Source: Pedobacter sp. Leaf170 (GTDB lineage Bacteria > Bacteroidota > Bacteroidia > Sphingobacteriales > Sphingobacteriaceae). From it: a DNA stretch of 64,000 nt. The position numbers and the translations under genes were made by a program. Under the pieces are notes generated by a model. The model saw only the letters and a program-made list of their open reading frames with translations. It was not told the DNA's origin and did not search any database. The DNA lies in contig NZ_CAKLBP010000009.1 in the NCBI RefSeq assembly GCF_920984665.1, positions 1-64,000 of the forward strand. The letters run 5' to 3'. Of the stretch, positions 26,092-35,756 are shown one piece after another (the first letter of the stretch is position 1; every line of letters begins with the position of its first letter).

Positions 26092-26946
26092 ATGGTACAG
26101 CTAAACGATATTTTATATGGAAAGATTGAATTTCCAGATGTATTTGAAGAATTATTAAATACTGAAGCATTAAAACGTTTGGCAGGTATACATCAGAGTG
26201 GTGCTATTTATCTGGTCAATCCAGAAATTTGCCACTCAAGACTGGAGCATGCAATTGGTGTTTTAATGTTGATTAAAAACCTGGGCGGTTCTGAATTAGA
26301 ACAGATTGCAGGTTTATTGCATGATATTTCTCATACTGCGTTTTCTCATGTTGGTGATTACGTTTTTAATAATACGGATGAAGATTATCACGAAAAAATT
26401 TTTGCAGAGGTGTTGTACAATTCAGAAATTCCTGATGTATTGCTTAGATACGGTTATAATGCAAATCAAATCATATATGGGAATTTTGATATTTTGGAAC
26501 AACCGCTTCCATCACTCTGTGCGGATAGATTAGATTATACTTTGAGAGATGGCTTTCATGCCGGGTTAATATCAAGGCAAAGAGCAATTGAATTTTTAAA
26601 ATCTATTACTTTAAAAGATGGTAAAATGGCAGTCAATTCTGAAAAAGAAGCTTTATGGATAAATGAGATTTTTAGCAGGCTTAATAGCGATGTATTTAAT
26701 TTGCCGCTTCACATATATGCAAATGGTAAAATGGCCGAGTTAATTAAAAGCTTCCTTAAAAAAGGGATATTAAATGAACAAGATTTATTTAAAACGGACA
26801 CTTTGTTGCTTAATAAAATTAGAAGTAATTACACCGGATATGAGGCTGTAAAATCAATAAAACAATTAAAAGGTTTTTCTGAATTTATGAGGCATGGTGC
26901 TGTACCTAAAATAAAAGCAAGAACATTGAATGCTTTACTTGTTTAA
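26092..26946 (+). CDS. HD-superfamily phosphohydrolase
   Basis: 284 residues of the dGTPase-like HD family. Metal and catalytic residues: H in CHSRLEHAIGV, HD in GLLHDISHTAFSH near residue 80, and D in CADRLDYTLRD near 145. Such proteins hydrolyse deoxynucleotides or other phosphates; the exact substrate is not fixed by the motifs. It is followed at 52 bp by tatA on the same strand. Confidence 0.88.
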   Translation: MVQLNDILYGKIEFPDVFEELLNTEALKRLAGIHQSGAIYLVNPEICHSRLEHAIGVLMLIKNLGGSELEQIAGLLHDISHTAFSHVGDYVFNNTDEDYHEKIFAEVLYNSEIPDVLLRYGYNANQIIYGNFDILEQPLPSLCADRLDYTLRDGFHAGLISRQRAIEFLKSITLKDGKMAVNSEKEALWINEIFSRLNSDVFNLPLHIYANGKMAELIKSFLKKGILNEQDLFKTDTLLLNKIRSNYTGYEAVKSIKQLKGFSEFMRHGAVPKIKARTLNALLV

Positions 26947-26997
26947 GTTTTTAATCAATTGCGAGTATATATAGTGTATATTTAATAAAAATTTTAT

Positions 26998-27138
26998 ATG
27001 TCGGCAATTGAAATTATATTAATCGTAGTTATAGTTATATTAATTTTTGGTGGTAAAAAAATCCCGGAATTAATGCGTGGTATTGGAAAAAGCGTTAAAG
27101 AATTTAAAAACGCAAAAGATGAACCACCCGTAAAATAA
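26998..27138 (+). CDS. tatA: Sec-independent translocase subunit TatA/TatE
   Basis: A 46-residue protein: MSAIEIILIVVIVILIFGGK, then KIPELMRGIGKSVKEFKNAK and a short tail. One membrane helix, the FGGKKIPELMRGIG hinge and an amphipathic helix are all diagnostic of TatA. It is short because the acidic C-terminal tail is minimal. It forms the pore part of the twin-arginine system; no tatC lies in the window. A small hydrophilic gene follows. Confidence 0.92.
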   Translation: MSAIEIILIVVIVILIFGGKKIPELMRGIGKSVKEFKNAKDEPPVK

Positions 27139-27183
27139 TTTGAACTAATTCTTCTTTAATATGTTTTTAATAAAATTATTAAG

Positions 27184-27366
27184 ATGATAAATTCTGTAAA
27201 TACTCCCGATAAAAATAAGGCTGACGATAATAATGGTTTAAATGATTGGAATAAACGCATTGATGAAAATCTAGAACCTTCAAATCATAATGATGTACTT
27301 GCCGATGAGAAAGCAAAAGAATATTCAGAACAGTTTGAAGATAAAAAGCCGAAAGAAGATGACTAA
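27184..27366 (+). CDS. short hydrophilic hypothetical protein
   Basis: A 60-residue, highly charged protein (Asp, Asn, Lys and Glu dominate) with no hydrophobic core, likely disordered. It starts 45 bp after tatA on the same strand, which suggests co-transcription. No family is recognised. It may be a Tat-associated or stress-related small protein, but this is a guess. Confidence 0.55.
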   Translation: MINSVNTPDKNKADDNNGLNDWNKRIDENLEPSNHNDVLADEKAKEYSEQFEDKKPKEDD

Positions 27367-27372
27367 TTATTT

Positions 27373-27789
27373 TTAAGCTGAAACTTTGAGTTTTATAATT
27401 TGTTCCTCATTTTCAGCTTTAATAAAGGCATAATTTTTACTTAAATCGTAACAAGATAATAAAGTGTTGATGTTGTCAACTATAACATCAATTTCTATTT
27501 TATCATATATTGAAGAATCTAGTTTATTTAAAAAATATATTAAACATTGTCTGTCGAGCTCGTTTAGTTCATAAGATATTTTTCGCATCCCATCGTTAAC
27601 TGCATTTTTGATATGTTCTTTTAAGAAATAAAATGCTATCCTGTAATTATAAAGCACGGTTTCACTAATATTTCTTTCTAACTGCATTTTAGCATAAGCA
27701 ACTTCCATTGCATTATAAATTAAAATGTCTGGTGTTTCGCAATTTCTTGCTGGGTAAATCTGCTCAATCAATTTTAAATACGCGTTCAT
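27373..27789 (-). CDS. hypothetical helical protein
   Basis: 138 residues, no signal peptide or membrane segment, mostly alpha-helical, with a final beta stretch EEQIIKLKVSA. No family recognised. Spacing to the convergent short gene is 6 bp, typical for real genes in this genome. Its upstream 290 bases lead to the divergent T9SS cargo gene. Confidence 0.6.
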   Translation of the reverse strand: MNAYLKLIEQIYPARNCETPDILIYNAMEVAYAKMQLERNISETVLYNYRIAFYFLKEHIKNAVNDGMRKISYELNELDRQCLIYFLNKLDSSIYDKIEIDVIVDNINTLLSCYDLSKNYAFIKAENEEQIIKLKVSA

Positions 27790-28081
27790 AAACTCGTTTA
27801 AGGTTTTTATCGTGAAATAAATTTTTGGGATGCAATTCGGTCACCGAAATCCGGGATTTGATTTCTGAAATTTGAGCGTTGTGGCGAACAGAATTATTAA
27901 TTAATCTTATGCATTTATAATTTATTGATGATGTTTTTTTACACGAATCCCTTGTTATTTTACATGAAATAGAAAAAATATAGATTTTTCTGTTTGAAAT
28001 CTTTTACATCTATATTTTAGAATAGTATATTGCATCTATAATCAAATCAATGCAAACCAACTTCTAACCAGGCTAATAACG
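27790..28081. other. divergent promoter region upstream of the T9SS cargo gene
   Basis: About 290 bases without a gene. CTGTTTG followed after 15 bases by TATATTTT (27990-28018) approximates a promoter for the plus-strand gene with one mismatch in the -7 box. Confidence 0.35.
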
Positions 28082-31000
28082 ATGAAAAGAGCATTATTAT
28101 TAGTTTTTATTATAGCCAGTTTTTTTTGTAACAATTTATTCAGTCAAAATATTTCCAATGAGGGAACTGATTTTTGGACTGTTTTTCCTACGCACGTACC
28201 TAACGGGAATTCTTTAGCCAGTTTAATGGTTTTTGTAACCTCAAAATTTGATTCTGAAGTTACAGTAACTTGTGGCGCTTATTCTTCGGGTCCAACTATT
28301 ATTCCAGCCAATACTTCGGTAGGTATTCAGGTTAATAGAAATGATTCATATATCCCATTATCAGATGCAAACCAAGTGCTATCTAATCGTGGTATTCATA
28401 TCGTTGTTACGCCGGGAAAGCCAAAAGTGGCTGCCTATGCGCATATGTTTGCAGGTAATCGTTCTGCGGCATCTTTAATTTTACCTTTTGAAACCCTCGG
28501 GCAAAAATATTTTTCTGTTAATTATACCCAAAATATAAACTCGACCAATAATAATAATACCTCGCAGCAAGGTTATAATTACTTGGCACTTGTAGCAGTT
28601 GAAGATAATACCGTTGTAATTATCAGAGAACGGAATAATATCAGCAGAACCATTACTTTACCCAAATCTGGTGATGTTTATGAATATACTTCTGGTTTAG
28701 AAGATTTAACCGGCATATCTGTTGAAACCGATCCAAGCAATTCATCTTGCAAACGTTTTGCAGCTTTTTCTGGTACATCAAACATCACAATAGGTAATTG
28801 TTCAAGTGCAGATCCGCTATATCAGCAAATTTATCCGGTATCTAGTTTAGGTAAAACCTATGGAATTATTCCATTCTTTAATCAATCTTATATATATCGG
28901 GCTGTTGCTGTTGAGGATAATACTAAAATTTACGAGAATGGGTCGCTTGTTACCACCTTGAATAAGGGTGGGTTTTATAGCTCTTCAAGGTTATCAAATC
29001 CGAATTATGTTACCGGTGATAAAAACTTTATCTTAAGTCAATACATGTATTCTGTTGGATGTGCAACTCCAAGTGGATCTAATGCTGGTTTTGGCGATCC
29101 GGATATGGTATTATTAAACCCGGTAGAATTTAATGTAAATAACATCACTGTCTTTTCTGCTACCGACCAGGATATTAGACAACGATATTTAAATGTTCTG
29201 ATTAAAACAAACAAAACAGGAAGTTTTAAAATAAATGGCGTTGTGCCAAACGTAACATGGTCTGTTCTTTCTAATAATTTATCTTATGCCCAAATACCTG
29301 TTACCGAAAAAAGCTTAACACTTACAGCTGATGAAGGATTTAATGTAATAGCCTATGGTTATGGTACAACAGAATCTTATGCATACTCTGCAGGAACAAA
29401 TTTGGCTTCTAACAATTATTTAACAGTTGTTAATAGTGTTAAAAAAGAAGAATATCAAAATGGATGTATAAATACAGAAATAAACTTTAAAATTAATTTA
29501 CCCTACAAACCAGATAAAATTACCTGGACATTGGATAATGAACAGCAAATAACAACTACAAATGAGCCAGAAGTAAAAGTAATTAATGGACAAACATTTT
29601 ACATTTATAGCTATCCAAACGCTAAAAATTATACAGTTGCAGGCGAACATAAGCTTAATGTGGTTGCGCATGTCCCTAACGATCCCGTAAATTGCCAAGA
29701 AGGAAATTTAGTAACTAACTATATATTTTCTATTTACGATTTGCCAACTTCAAATTTTGATGCAGCTATTTCTGCCTGTGCTAAAACTGATGTAATTTTT
29801 ACAGATAAAAGTATATCTAATTCTGCCGATTTTCAGGTTACTAATTGGCTATGGGATTTTGGTGATGGAACCGTTTTAGATGAAAAAAACCCAAAACATC
29901 AATATTTAAAAGAGGGTACTTATGATGTGAAACTTATTGTAAAAGCCGGCTCGGGTTGTTACTCTGATGTTTTTACTAAAAATATCACAATAAATCCTTT
30001 ACCGGTTTCAAAATTTACATCTTCAGATAATACCTGTATAAATACTGATTATGTACTTACAGATGCTTCATCAATTAGTCCAACACAAACGACAAATAAA
30101 ATAGTTAAATGGCGTTGGGATTTTGGCGATAATAATTTTGAGGAAAACAGTGATAATAGACCTGTAATACATCAATATTCTGCTGTCGGTACTTATAAAA
30201 TATCGCTTATTACTACATCGGCAAATGGCTGTGTAAGCGAAGCATTTGTTAAAGATGTTAAAGTAACCGATTTGCCAACTGCAGATTTTACCGTGCCAGA
30301 TGTTTGTTTAAATGATGCTTTTGCCCTTTTCGTAAATAAAACAATTGATGCGGAAGGTGTCAGTGGACCATTAAAATATGAGTGGAATTTTGGCGATGCA
30401 GCTTCAACTGCTATGAATCCAAATACATCAACAGATAAAGATGGAAAACATAAATACAGTTCATTTGGTGTGTACAAGGTTAGTCTAAAAATAACTAATG
30501 TAAATGGATGTGTAAGTACCGAATCAAAAGATTTTACAGTTAATGGTGCCGTAGAAAAGGCTGATTTCTCAATTCAAAATGCCGACAATCTTTGCAGCAA
30601 TAGTGCAGTAATAATTAATAATTTATCAAAAGCTTTTTTCGGAAAGATAACAAAAATAGATATTTTTAAGGATTTGGAGGATGCTCCGAACGATTTTGAG
30701 ACATACGCATATCCAACTAATGAAGACATAAATTTAGTTTATGCGGCATTTGGTGGTAACAGTAATAAAGATTTTAAGATAAAATTGATTGCATATTCTG
30801 GTGAATCTTGCTTTTTGGAAACAGAAAAAACTATCACACTAAAACCAGCACCAATTTTAGAATTTGCAGATATTCCTTTTGTATGCCAAAATGATGGTTT
30901 GGTAATTATCAATCAGGCAAAAGAAACCACGGGTATTATTGGCAATGGAATTTATTCTGGTGATGGAATAGATTCAGAAGGAAATTTTAATCCGAAAAGG

Positions 31001-31594
31001 GTTCAGGCGGGTAAACACACAATTACTTATACCTTTACAGCATCAAACGGCTGTATAAGTGCAATTACTAAGGATGTTTTTGTGTACGAATCGCCAACGG
31101 CAGATATTGGAAGTTCAACACTTTATATACTAGCTGGTGGAGAAATTACAATTCCGGCTGTAGCTGAAGGCAAAAATCTAACCTATAAGTGGAGTCCATC
31201 ATTAGGTTTGAAACAAGATGATGTGTTAAATCCGGTTGCAACTCCGGATAAGGATACCGAATATAAATTAGAAACAACATCGAGTGAGGGTTGTAAGGTT
31301 GTTAAAACTGTTTTAGTTAAAGTTCTTCAGGCTTTGGTGCCACCTAATTCATTTACACCTAATGGCGATGGGGTAAATGATGTTTGGGCTATTAAATATT
31401 TAGATACTTACCCTAATGCAACAATTGATGTTTTTAACCGAAACGGAGGCAAAGTATTTTCAAGCGTAGGTTATAAAACACCATTTGATGGAAATTATCA
31501 AAATGAGCCTTTACCTGTTGGAGTTTATTACTATCTTATCAACCCAAGAAACGGTAGAAAAACCATTACCGGACCGCTTACAATAATCAGATAA
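28082..31594 (+). CDS. large secreted PKD-repeat protein with T9SS type B sorting domain
   Basis: 1170 residues with a signal peptide ending NNLFSQ. Residues about 22-440 match the IgGFc-binding-protein N-terminal module (NEGTDFWTVFPTHV, GIHIVVTPGKPKVAAYAHMF). Three PKD-like domains follow, each with WDFGD or WNFGD near 590, 678 and 767. The last 85 residues are the gliding-motility C-terminal (type B T9SS) sorting domain: PPNSFTPNGDGVNDVW, VFNRNGGKVF, PVGVYYYLI. The protein is exported by the type IX system and attached to the surface or released, probably as an adhesin or gliding factor. A PorP/SprF-like gene begins 2 bp after its stop, the standard partner of type B cargo. Confidence 0.95.
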   Translation: MKRALLLVFIIASFFCNNLFSQNISNEGTDFWTVFPTHVPNGNSLASLMVFVTSKFDSEVTVTCGAYSSGPTIIPANTSVGIQVNRNDSYIPLSDANQVLSNRGIHIVVTPGKPKVAAYAHMFAGNRSAASLILPFETLGQKYFSVNYTQNINSTNNNNTSQQGYNYLALVAVEDNTVVIIRERNNISRTITLPKSGDVYEYTSGLEDLTGISVETDPSNSSCKRFAAFSGTSNITIGNCSSADPLYQQIYPVSSLGKTYGIIPFFNQSYIYRAVAVEDNTKIYENGSLVTTLNKGGFYSSSRLSNPNYVTGDKNFILSQYMYSVGCATPSGSNAGFGDPDMVLLNPVEFNVNNITVFSATDQDIRQRYLNVLIKTNKTGSFKINGVVPNVTWSVLSNNLSYAQIPVTEKSLTLTADEGFNVIAYGYGTTESYAYSAGTNLASNNYLTVVNSVKKEEYQNGCINTEINFKINLPYKPDKITWTLDNEQQITTTNEPEVKVINGQTFYIYSYPNAKNYTVAGEHKLNVVAHVPNDPVNCQEGNLVTNYIFSIYDLPTSNFDAAISACAKTDVIFTDKSISNSADFQVTNWLWDFGDGTVLDEKNPKHQYLKEGTYDVKLIVKAGSGCYSDVFTKNITINPLPVSKFTSSDNTCINTDYVLTDASSISPTQTTNKIVKWRWDFGDNNFEENSDNRPVIHQYSAVGTYKISLITTSANGCVSEAFVKDVKVTDLPTADFTVPDVCLNDAFALFVNKTIDAEGVSGPLKYEWNFGDAASTAMNPNTSTDKDGKHKYSSFGVYKVSLKITNVNGCVSTESKDFTVNGAVEKADFSIQNADNLCSNSAVIINNLSKAFFGKITKIDIFKDLEDAPNDFETYAYPTNEDINLVYAAFGGNSNKDFKIKLIAYSGESCFLETEKTITLKPAPILEFADIPFVCQNDGLVIINQAKETTGIIGNGIYSGDGIDSEGNFNPKRVQAGKHTITYTFTASNGCISAITKDVFVYESPTADIGSSTLYILAGGEITIPAVAEGKNLTYKWSPSLGLKQDDVLNPVATPDKDTEYKLETTSSEGCKVVKTVLVKVLQALVPPNSFTPNGDGVNDVWAIKYLDTYPNATIDVFNRNGGKVFSSVGYKTPFDGNYQNEPLPVGVYYYLINPRNGRKTITGPLTIIR

Positions 31595-31596
31595 AA

Positions 31597-32610
31597 TTGA
31601 AAAAATATATACTACTACTTGCTGTTTTAATTAGTTTAAAGGGGTTTTCTCAACAGAAGCCACAATACACGCAATATATTTTTAATCAATATCTTTTAAA
31701 TCCGGCATTATCCGGAATAGAAAATTATGTAGATTTTAAAGCAGGTTATCGAAAACAATGGGCAGGAATTAACGATGCACCGCAAACATCTTTTGTTTCT
31801 GCACATTGGGCTTTGGGCGATAATCAGCTTTGGAGTAACGCGTTAACATCTTTTCCAGAGCAAACCGGAAATCCGATGGATAGGAATTATATGCAAAATT
31901 ATACCTCCTCGCCGGCGCATCACGGCATGGGCGTAACCGTTGTACAAGATAAGGCTGGTCCGCTTTCTCGTCTTGATGCAAATGTTACTTATGCCTATCA
32001 TTTACAATTGAGCAATACATTTAATCTATCGGTTGGTGCAGCAGCAGGCGTATCAAATATTAGATTAGATATAAACTCTCTTACCTTTCCAGATAGCCAA
32101 AGCGACCCTGCGCTTTTAAATACTATTGTTAGTCAGCTGAGGCCAGATTTAAGTCTTGGTGTATGGCTTTATGGTGCCAGAATGTTTGCTGGAGTTTCTG
32201 CACAGCAGGTTTTATCGCAAAAATTAAGTTTCACAAACTCAGAAAATTACAATACCGGCAAAGAAGTGCCTCATTTTTTCGCTACCGCCGGATATAAGTT
32301 TTTCCTTGATGACCAAATCGCTGCAATTCCATCCGTTATGGTTAAATACGTTCAGCCGGCACCAGTATCTGTAGATTTGAATATGAAGATAGCTTTTAAA
32401 GATAAGATTTGGCTAGGTGGAAGTTACAGAAAGGATGATTCTTTTTCTGCAATGGCAGGATTTAATATAGGCAAAATGGTTAATTTAACATATTCTTACG
32501 ATTTTACTACATCTAACCTAAACACGGTAAGTAACGGTAGCCATGAAATTGTACTTGGCTTAATGTTAAACAATATTTATAAAGTACCATCATACATAAA
32601 AATGTGGTAA
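31597..32610 (+). CDS. PorP/SprF-family outer-membrane protein (type IX secretion)
   Basis: 337 residues with a signal peptide ending KGFSQQ, then the family's opening KPQYTQYIFNQYLLNPALSG, MSVD-type barrel strands and a C-terminus VPSYIKMW. Members anchor or guide the export of the neighbouring type B cargo protein to the cell surface. The start is a TTG at 31597, two bases after the cargo stop; no ATG gives the complete signal peptide. The two genes form a transcription and functional unit. Confidence 0.95.
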   Translation: MKKYILLLAVLISLKGFSQQKPQYTQYIFNQYLLNPALSGIENYVDFKAGYRKQWAGINDAPQTSFVSAHWALGDNQLWSNALTSFPEQTGNPMDRNYMQNYTSSPAHHGMGVTVVQDKAGPLSRLDANVTYAYHLQLSNTFNLSVGAAAGVSNIRLDINSLTFPDSQSDPALLNTIVSQLRPDLSLGVWLYGARMFAGVSAQQVLSQKLSFTNSENYNTGKEVPHFFATAGYKFFLDDQIAAIPSVMVKYVQPAPVSVDLNMKIAFKDKIWLGGSYRKDDSFSAMAGFNIGKMVNLTYSYDFTTSNLNTVSNGSHEIVLGLMLNNIYKVPSYIKMW

Positions 32611-32680
32611 ATTAATATCTATTTGTTTGTTTTGAAGTAATTATAATAACGAATAATAAGGACTTATTATTAAAAAACTA

Positions 32681-34153
32681 TTAAAGCTCTTTTCTAAGTC
32701 TTGCCACCGGAATATTCATTTGTTCGCGATATTTTGCTACGGTTCTACGGGCAATATTATAGCCGCGTTCCTTTAAAATATCGGTAAGTTTTTCATCGGC
32801 TAAAGGCTTGCGTTTATCTTCGTTTCCAATGCAATCTTCCAGAATTTTTTTAACTTCTTTATTCGAAACTTCTTCACCATTTTCAGTTTGAATTGCTTCT
32901 GAGAAAAAAGATTTTAATAAAAACGTGCCGAATTCGGTTTGCACATATTTTGAGTTGGCAACCCTCGAAACCGTTGAAATATCCATATCGATTTTATCAG
33001 CAATATCTTTTAATATCATTGGGCGCATTTTACGCTCATCTGCTGTTAAAAAATATTCGTATTGATAATGCATAATTGCATTCATGGTTTTTAACAAAGT
33101 TTGTTGTCTTTGTTTAATGGCATCGATAAACCATTTTGCAGAATCCAACTTTTGCTTAACAAATTGTACAGCTTCTTTTAATTTTTTATCCTTTGAAGAA
33201 GCTTTATCATAATGTTCAAACATTTCCTGGTAAGAACGACTTACCTTAAGCTCAGGAGCATTTTTAGAGTTTAGCGTCAAAATTAAAACGCCATCGTTAT
33301 TGCTGATGTGAAAATCGGGAATAATCTGCATTTGCTTTGTAGTAACCTGATTTGCATCGCCAGGTTTCGGGTTCAGACGAAGAATTTCGTTTACAACTTC
33401 CTTAAGTTCTTCGCTATCCAGATTTAAACTTTTTTCCAGTTTATCGTAGTGTTTTCTTGTAAATTCATCAAGATAATTTTCAACTACGTTCATTGCCTTA
33501 ACAATGATTGGGTTGTTAACGTCTTTTCTTTTTAATTGAATTAACAAGCATTCTTTCAAATCTCTTGCGCCAATGCCCGGAGGATCGAAGCTCTGTATTA
33601 AACGCAGCATTTCCAAAACATCTTCTTCCTCAACCATTACATTTTGAGAAAAAGCCAAATCATCAATCATAGAGCTTAGCGGACGACGTAAATAACCATC
33701 ATCATCTAAACTTCCAATAATTTGTTTTCCAATAATAAAATCCTGGTCAGATAAAGGAATCAGATCTAATTGTTCCTGTAAACTCTCAAAAAATGTACTT
33801 TCAATGGCGATTGGTGTTTCTTTTTTCTCCTCATCATCATCGCCATTGTTGTAATTTGTGCTGTAATCGTTTGCAGAATCATCTTGAAGATAATCATCCA
33901 CGTTAAATTCATCCATGCTATTATCTTCTGATGAACTTTCATAATCTTCAGGGCCATCATTTAAATCATCATATTCACCTTTTGGCTCATCTGCTGTCAT
34001 TAAACTTGGGTCTTCTAAAGCCGGATTTTCTTCCAGTTCTTCTTTCACCCTTGTATCTAAAGCAACAGTAGGCACCTGCAACAACTTGATAAATTGAATT
34101 TGCTGAGGGGATAACTTTTGAAGTAGCTTTTGTTGTAGGTGTTGCTTTAGCAT
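32681..34153 (-). CDS. rpoN: RNA polymerase sigma-54 factor
   Basis: 490 residues with the classical sigma-54 domain order. The N-terminal Gln/Leu activator region is QHLQQKLLQKLSPQQIQFIK; an Asp/Glu/Asn-rich acidic linker covers about 45-115; the core-binding domain follows; a helix-turn-helix is in ISTVSRVANSKYVQ; the RpoN box ARRTVAKYRE is at residues 468-477. It directs transcription that needs AAA+ activators. No activator lies in the window. A TATTTTTG at 34173-34180 (minus) is a likely -7 box about 20 bases upstream of the start. Confidence 0.97.
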   Translation of the reverse strand: MLKQHLQQKLLQKLSPQQIQFIKLLQVPTVALDTRVKEELEENPALEDPSLMTADEPKGEYDDLNDGPEDYESSSEDNSMDEFNVDDYLQDDSANDYSTNYNNGDDDEEKKETPIAIESTFFESLQEQLDLIPLSDQDFIIGKQIIGSLDDDGYLRRPLSSMIDDLAFSQNVMVEEEDVLEMLRLIQSFDPPGIGARDLKECLLIQLKRKDVNNPIIVKAMNVVENYLDEFTRKHYDKLEKSLNLDSEELKEVVNEILRLNPKPGDANQVTTKQMQIIPDFHISNNDGVLILTLNSKNAPELKVSRSYQEMFEHYDKASSKDKKLKEAVQFVKQKLDSAKWFIDAIKQRQQTLLKTMNAIMHYQYEYFLTADERKMRPMILKDIADKIDMDISTVSRVANSKYVQTEFGTFLLKSFFSEAIQTENGEEVSNKEVKKILEDCIGNEDKRKPLADEKLTDILKERGYNIARRTVAKYREQMNIPVARLRKEL

Positions 34154-34172
34154 GGTATTCGTGTATGTCGGG

Positions 34173-34180
34173 CAAAAATA
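34173..34180 (-). promoter_or_regulatory. -7 box of the rpoN promoter
   Basis: TATTTTTG on the minus strand fits TAnnTTTG and lies 19 bases upstream of the ATG. No good -33 TTG was found. Confidence 0.35.
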
Positions 34181-34323
34181 AGGAATTGTTAGCAGATAAT
34201 CTTTAGTATAAATCTATTTAATGATGATTTTGATTTATTGAGCCTTTATAGAATGGTTACTTAGTTTTTAACTTTATGATATAATTGTTACTTTCGTTAT
34301 AAAAACAAACTAAAACTAAAATT

Positions 34324-34713
34324 ATGGGAATTGTTAAAGAATTTAAAGATTTTGCAGTTAAAGGAAATGTTCTTGATTTAGCTGTCGGTGTAATTATTGG
34401 AGCTGCTTTTGGTAAAATTGTAAGCTCTTTAGTAGAAGATATTATTACACCTGCGGTATTGGGGCCAGCTTTAAAAGCCGCAGGATTAGAAGATTTAAGC
34501 AAATTAGTAATTCCCGGAACAGCCATAAAATACGGTAATTTCTTATCACAAGTTATTGCATTCGTAATTGTTGCTTTTGTTTTATTCTTGATTATTAAAG
34601 GTGCTAACAATCTTAAAAAGAAAGAAGTTGCAGCTCCTGCAGCGCCTGCTGCACCCACTAAAGAGGAAATTCTTCTTACTGAAATTAGAGATGTTTTGAA
34701 AGCAAAAGCATAA
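34324..34713 (+). CDS. mscL: large-conductance mechanosensitive channel
   Basis: 129 residues. MGIVKEFKDFAVKGNVLDLA is the classical start of MscL, followed by TM1 (VGVIIGAAFGKIVSSLV), the periplasmic loop, TM2 (VIAFVIVAFVLFLIIK) and a cytoplasmic helix. An Ala/Pro-rich linker (AAPAAPAAPT) links TM2 to the C-terminal bundle. It opens at high membrane tension to release solutes on osmotic downshock. A hairpin terminator follows directly. Confidence 0.97.
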   Translation: MGIVKEFKDFAVKGNVLDLAVGVIIGAAFGKIVSSLVEDIITPAVLGPALKAAGLEDLSKLVIPGTAIKYGNFLSQVIAFVIVAFVLFLIIKGANNLKKKEVAAPAAPAAPTKEEILLTEIRDVLKAKA

Positions 34714-34714
34714 T

Positions 34715-34755
34715 AAATAAAATAGGTTCGCAAATTTTGCGAACCTATTTTATTT
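34715..34755. terminator. bidirectional terminator between mscL and the ChaN-like gene
   Basis: A perfect 20-bp inverted repeat, AAATAAAATAGGTTCGCAAA on the left and its complement at 34736-34755, with a one-base spacer. The AGGTTCGC/GCGAACCT core is flanked by A- and T-rich arms. It overlaps the last bases of the convergent gene. Confidence 0.9.
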
Positions 34756-35626
34756 AGAAACTTCTTTTCACTTTTGGATTGGTTATGATGATGTAATCTC
34801 CAAGATTTTTAAATTTTTCCCAAACTGGGTTTTCAAAGCTTTCATCAGAGAATGCTGAAATGTTCAGTATTTTAAGTTTTGGCGAATAAGTTAATAGTTT
34901 GGCTAGCGTTCCAAGTTTTTCATCGCTATGAAAACGCCCGTTTAGCTGTAGGATTTTAATTCCTTTATGTGTTTTTGCGTACCTGGAAATAGACCAGGCC
35001 ATTGTCGCATCCCAAAAATTCTGAGTTTGATAAATCTTCATTGAACCCATACTGTGCCCACCAAGTGTTTCTGTAAATTTATCGTTGTATCTTCCTGTTG
35101 CAGTATCTATCGGTAATGGTGGTAAAAATGCTAGTGAAGATTTTGGAAAATTTTTCAGGATGTCCAGTCCGCTTTTCGTTACCGCATTACTGTATCTTGC
35201 AGCTGCATTACCTGCTATAACATCGATATTATTTGCTTTTGCATACTCAATCAATGGCTTGTAATCTTTGTAATTGTTCCAAGCTCTTGCTTCTCTGGTA
35301 AAGTTTTTCTCCGTAATTACACCTGCCAAATACTCATCAACTACAGGCTGTACATCAGTATGAAACATTTCAAGACTTAAAGCGGACCTTTTTGGATATT
35401 TTTCACTTAATTTTTTAAAAATTGATGCTTCAAGGTAATGACCAATCGAATCATTATGATCTTCGCCAAAGAATAAAACATCAGCATTTTCCATATCCTT
35501 TATAATATCATCAACAGTAATTATTTTCTGATTTTTAACATCATAAATTTTATAATTCGACTCGATTTGTTGACCGTAGCCAAAAATGGAGCTTAGTATG
35601 GCAAGCGTAAATAGTAAAAATTTCAT
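34754..35626 (-). CDS. ChaN-like exported protein (Tiki/ChaN superfamily)
   Basis: 290 residues with a signal peptide ending IFGYGQQ and no lipobox. Family marks: VLFFGEDHND with the conserved E and H, ALSLEMFHTDVQPVVDEYL, IDVIAGNAAARY, and ILQLNGRFHSDEKLGT with a conserved His. ChaN proteins bind haem or act in the EreA/ChaN-Tiki fold, thought to work as metal-dependent hydrolases. Function in this genus is unknown; a link to iron or haem uptake is possible. The gene is convergent with mscL. Confidence 0.85.
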   Translation of the reverse strand: MKFLLFTLAILSSIFGYGQQIESNYKIYDVKNQKIITVDDIIKDMENADVLFFGEDHNDSIGHYLEASIFKKLSEKYPKRSALSLEMFHTDVQPVVDEYLAGVITEKNFTREARAWNNYKDYKPLIEYAKANNIDVIAGNAAARYSNAVTKSGLDILKNFPKSSLAFLPPLPIDTATGRYNDKFTETLGGHSMGSMKIYQTQNFWDATMAWSISRYAKTHKGIKILQLNGRFHSDEKLGTLAKLLTYSPKLKILNISAFSDESFENPVWEKFKNLGDYIIITNPKVKRSF

Positions 35627-35756
35627 GGCAACAAAATACTAAAATATTTTTCACCGATAAAATAAGGTTATTTACCGCTGTTTAATTGTTTTCTACGGAA
35701 TACGATTAGCTGGCCTGAAATCTTATAAATACATTTGGTTATTAATAATTACACAA

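Noticed and set aside
34257..34733. 158-codon minus-strand frame opposite mscL
   Set aside because: It is the mirror of the mscL gene; its repetitive Ala/Gly part comes from the Ala-Pro linker codons of MscL, which is an unmistakable gene.
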